Assembly (NCBI GenBank): GCA_964601355.1
Contig: CAZRNB010000048.1
Span: forward strand, 1 to 20,217
Origin: CAZRNB01 sp964601355
GTDB taxonomy: Bacteria > Planctomycetota > Phycisphaerae > Sedimentisphaerales > Anaerobacaceae
Reading direction: 5' to 3'
Length of the DNA: 20,217 nt
Part shown: positions 20,043-20,217 of the stretch, in pieces
Layout: the number at the start of each line of letters is the position of its first letter
Position numbering within the stretch: the first letter of the stretch is position 1
The notes under the pieces: generated by a model
Database searches by the model: none
What the model saw: only the letters and a program-made list of their open reading frames with translations
Told to the model about the DNA's origin: nothing
Program-made: the position numbers and the translations under genes

Positions 20043-20195
20043 CAGATTTTATGGCGGCCCCTTGTCATTGCGAGCCCGCACTTGGCGGGCGTGGCAATCT
20101 CAAAACTATAAATGTAAGAGATTGCTTCGGTCGCGGAGTTTATCCTGAGCGGAGTCGAAGGACTCCCTCGCAATGACAATGACAGATAAAATCTG
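20043..20195. repeat. Inverted-repeat element, GTCATTGCGAG type, nested in a larger palindrome
   Basis: GTCATTGCGAG (20064-20074) and CTCGCAATGAC (20167-20177) bound a 114-bp element containing GCCCGCACTTGGCGGGC (a hairpin) and GGAGTTTATCCTGAGCGGAG. Outside it CAGATTTTAT (20043-20052) and ATAAAATCTG (20186-20195) form a second exact inverted repeat. It fills most of the region upstream of the cofE-like gene to the window edge. No gene is supported there. Confidence 0.75.
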
Positions 20196-20217
20196 ATCAT
20201 TAATACTGTTACATACT

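Overview
This 20.2-kb window is a compact bacterial chromosome segment of moderate G+C. It carries Gram-negative envelope functions (KdsB for CMP-Kdo, two lipoprotein-type genes), an MTA phosphorylase with the human-like adenine-specific motif, a CofE-family protein and a TIGR04076-family protein. Many spacers are built from degenerate short direct repeats and long foldback elements. I infer a member of the Planctomycetota, probably a Phycisphaerae/Sedimentisphaerales-type lineage. That assignment rests on memory of gene content and spacer style, not on a search.

Layout. (1) Positions 1-5211, minus strand: a tryptophan operon read leftward as leader, trpE, trpG, trpD, trpF, trpB, with trpB cut by the window edge and no trpC between trpD and trpF. 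It is headed by a complete ribosome-mediated attenuator: a 17-codon leader peptide with three consecutive Trp codons, a 1:2 hairpin enclosing its stop codon, a 2:3 antiterminator and a 3:4 terminator with eight U's. (2) 5278-6297, minus: an exported coiled-coil protein of unknown function. (3) 6418-10024, minus: a ribose-type sugar ABC importer (binding protein, double ATPase, permease) with overlapping genes. (4) 10177-14338, plus: kdsB, a SIR2-like gene and a divergent pyrG. CTP made by PyrG is the co-substrate of KdsB. The SIR2-like gene is translationally coupled to kdsB and looks like an insert. (5) 14398-15743, minus: MTA phosphorylase and a small coiled-coil lipoprotein. (6) 16096-16383, plus: a TIGR04076 protein; 16532-18019, minus: a sodium:solute symporter. 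(7) 18104-19039, plus: queG, convergent with a cofE-like gene at 19067-19990, minus.

The most interesting item is the trp attenuator at 5028-5170. Its segments 2 and 4 carry the same 9-mer (CCGGCAGGU), each complementary to segment 3, and TrpE also keeps the residues expected for tryptophan feedback inhibition. The second theme is degenerate repeat and foldback DNA. It fills spacers (843-900, 1526-1620, 4917-4994, 10049-10116, 14342-14400) and also enters coding sequence in frame: the start of the ABC permease and two places in kdsB, one with a 7-bp tandem repeat that would frameshift if its copy number changed. Three 96-114-bp inverted-repeat elements of the GTCATTGCGAG/GTCATTTCGAG type lie in spacers. 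PyrG has lost the glutamate of its glutaminase triad.
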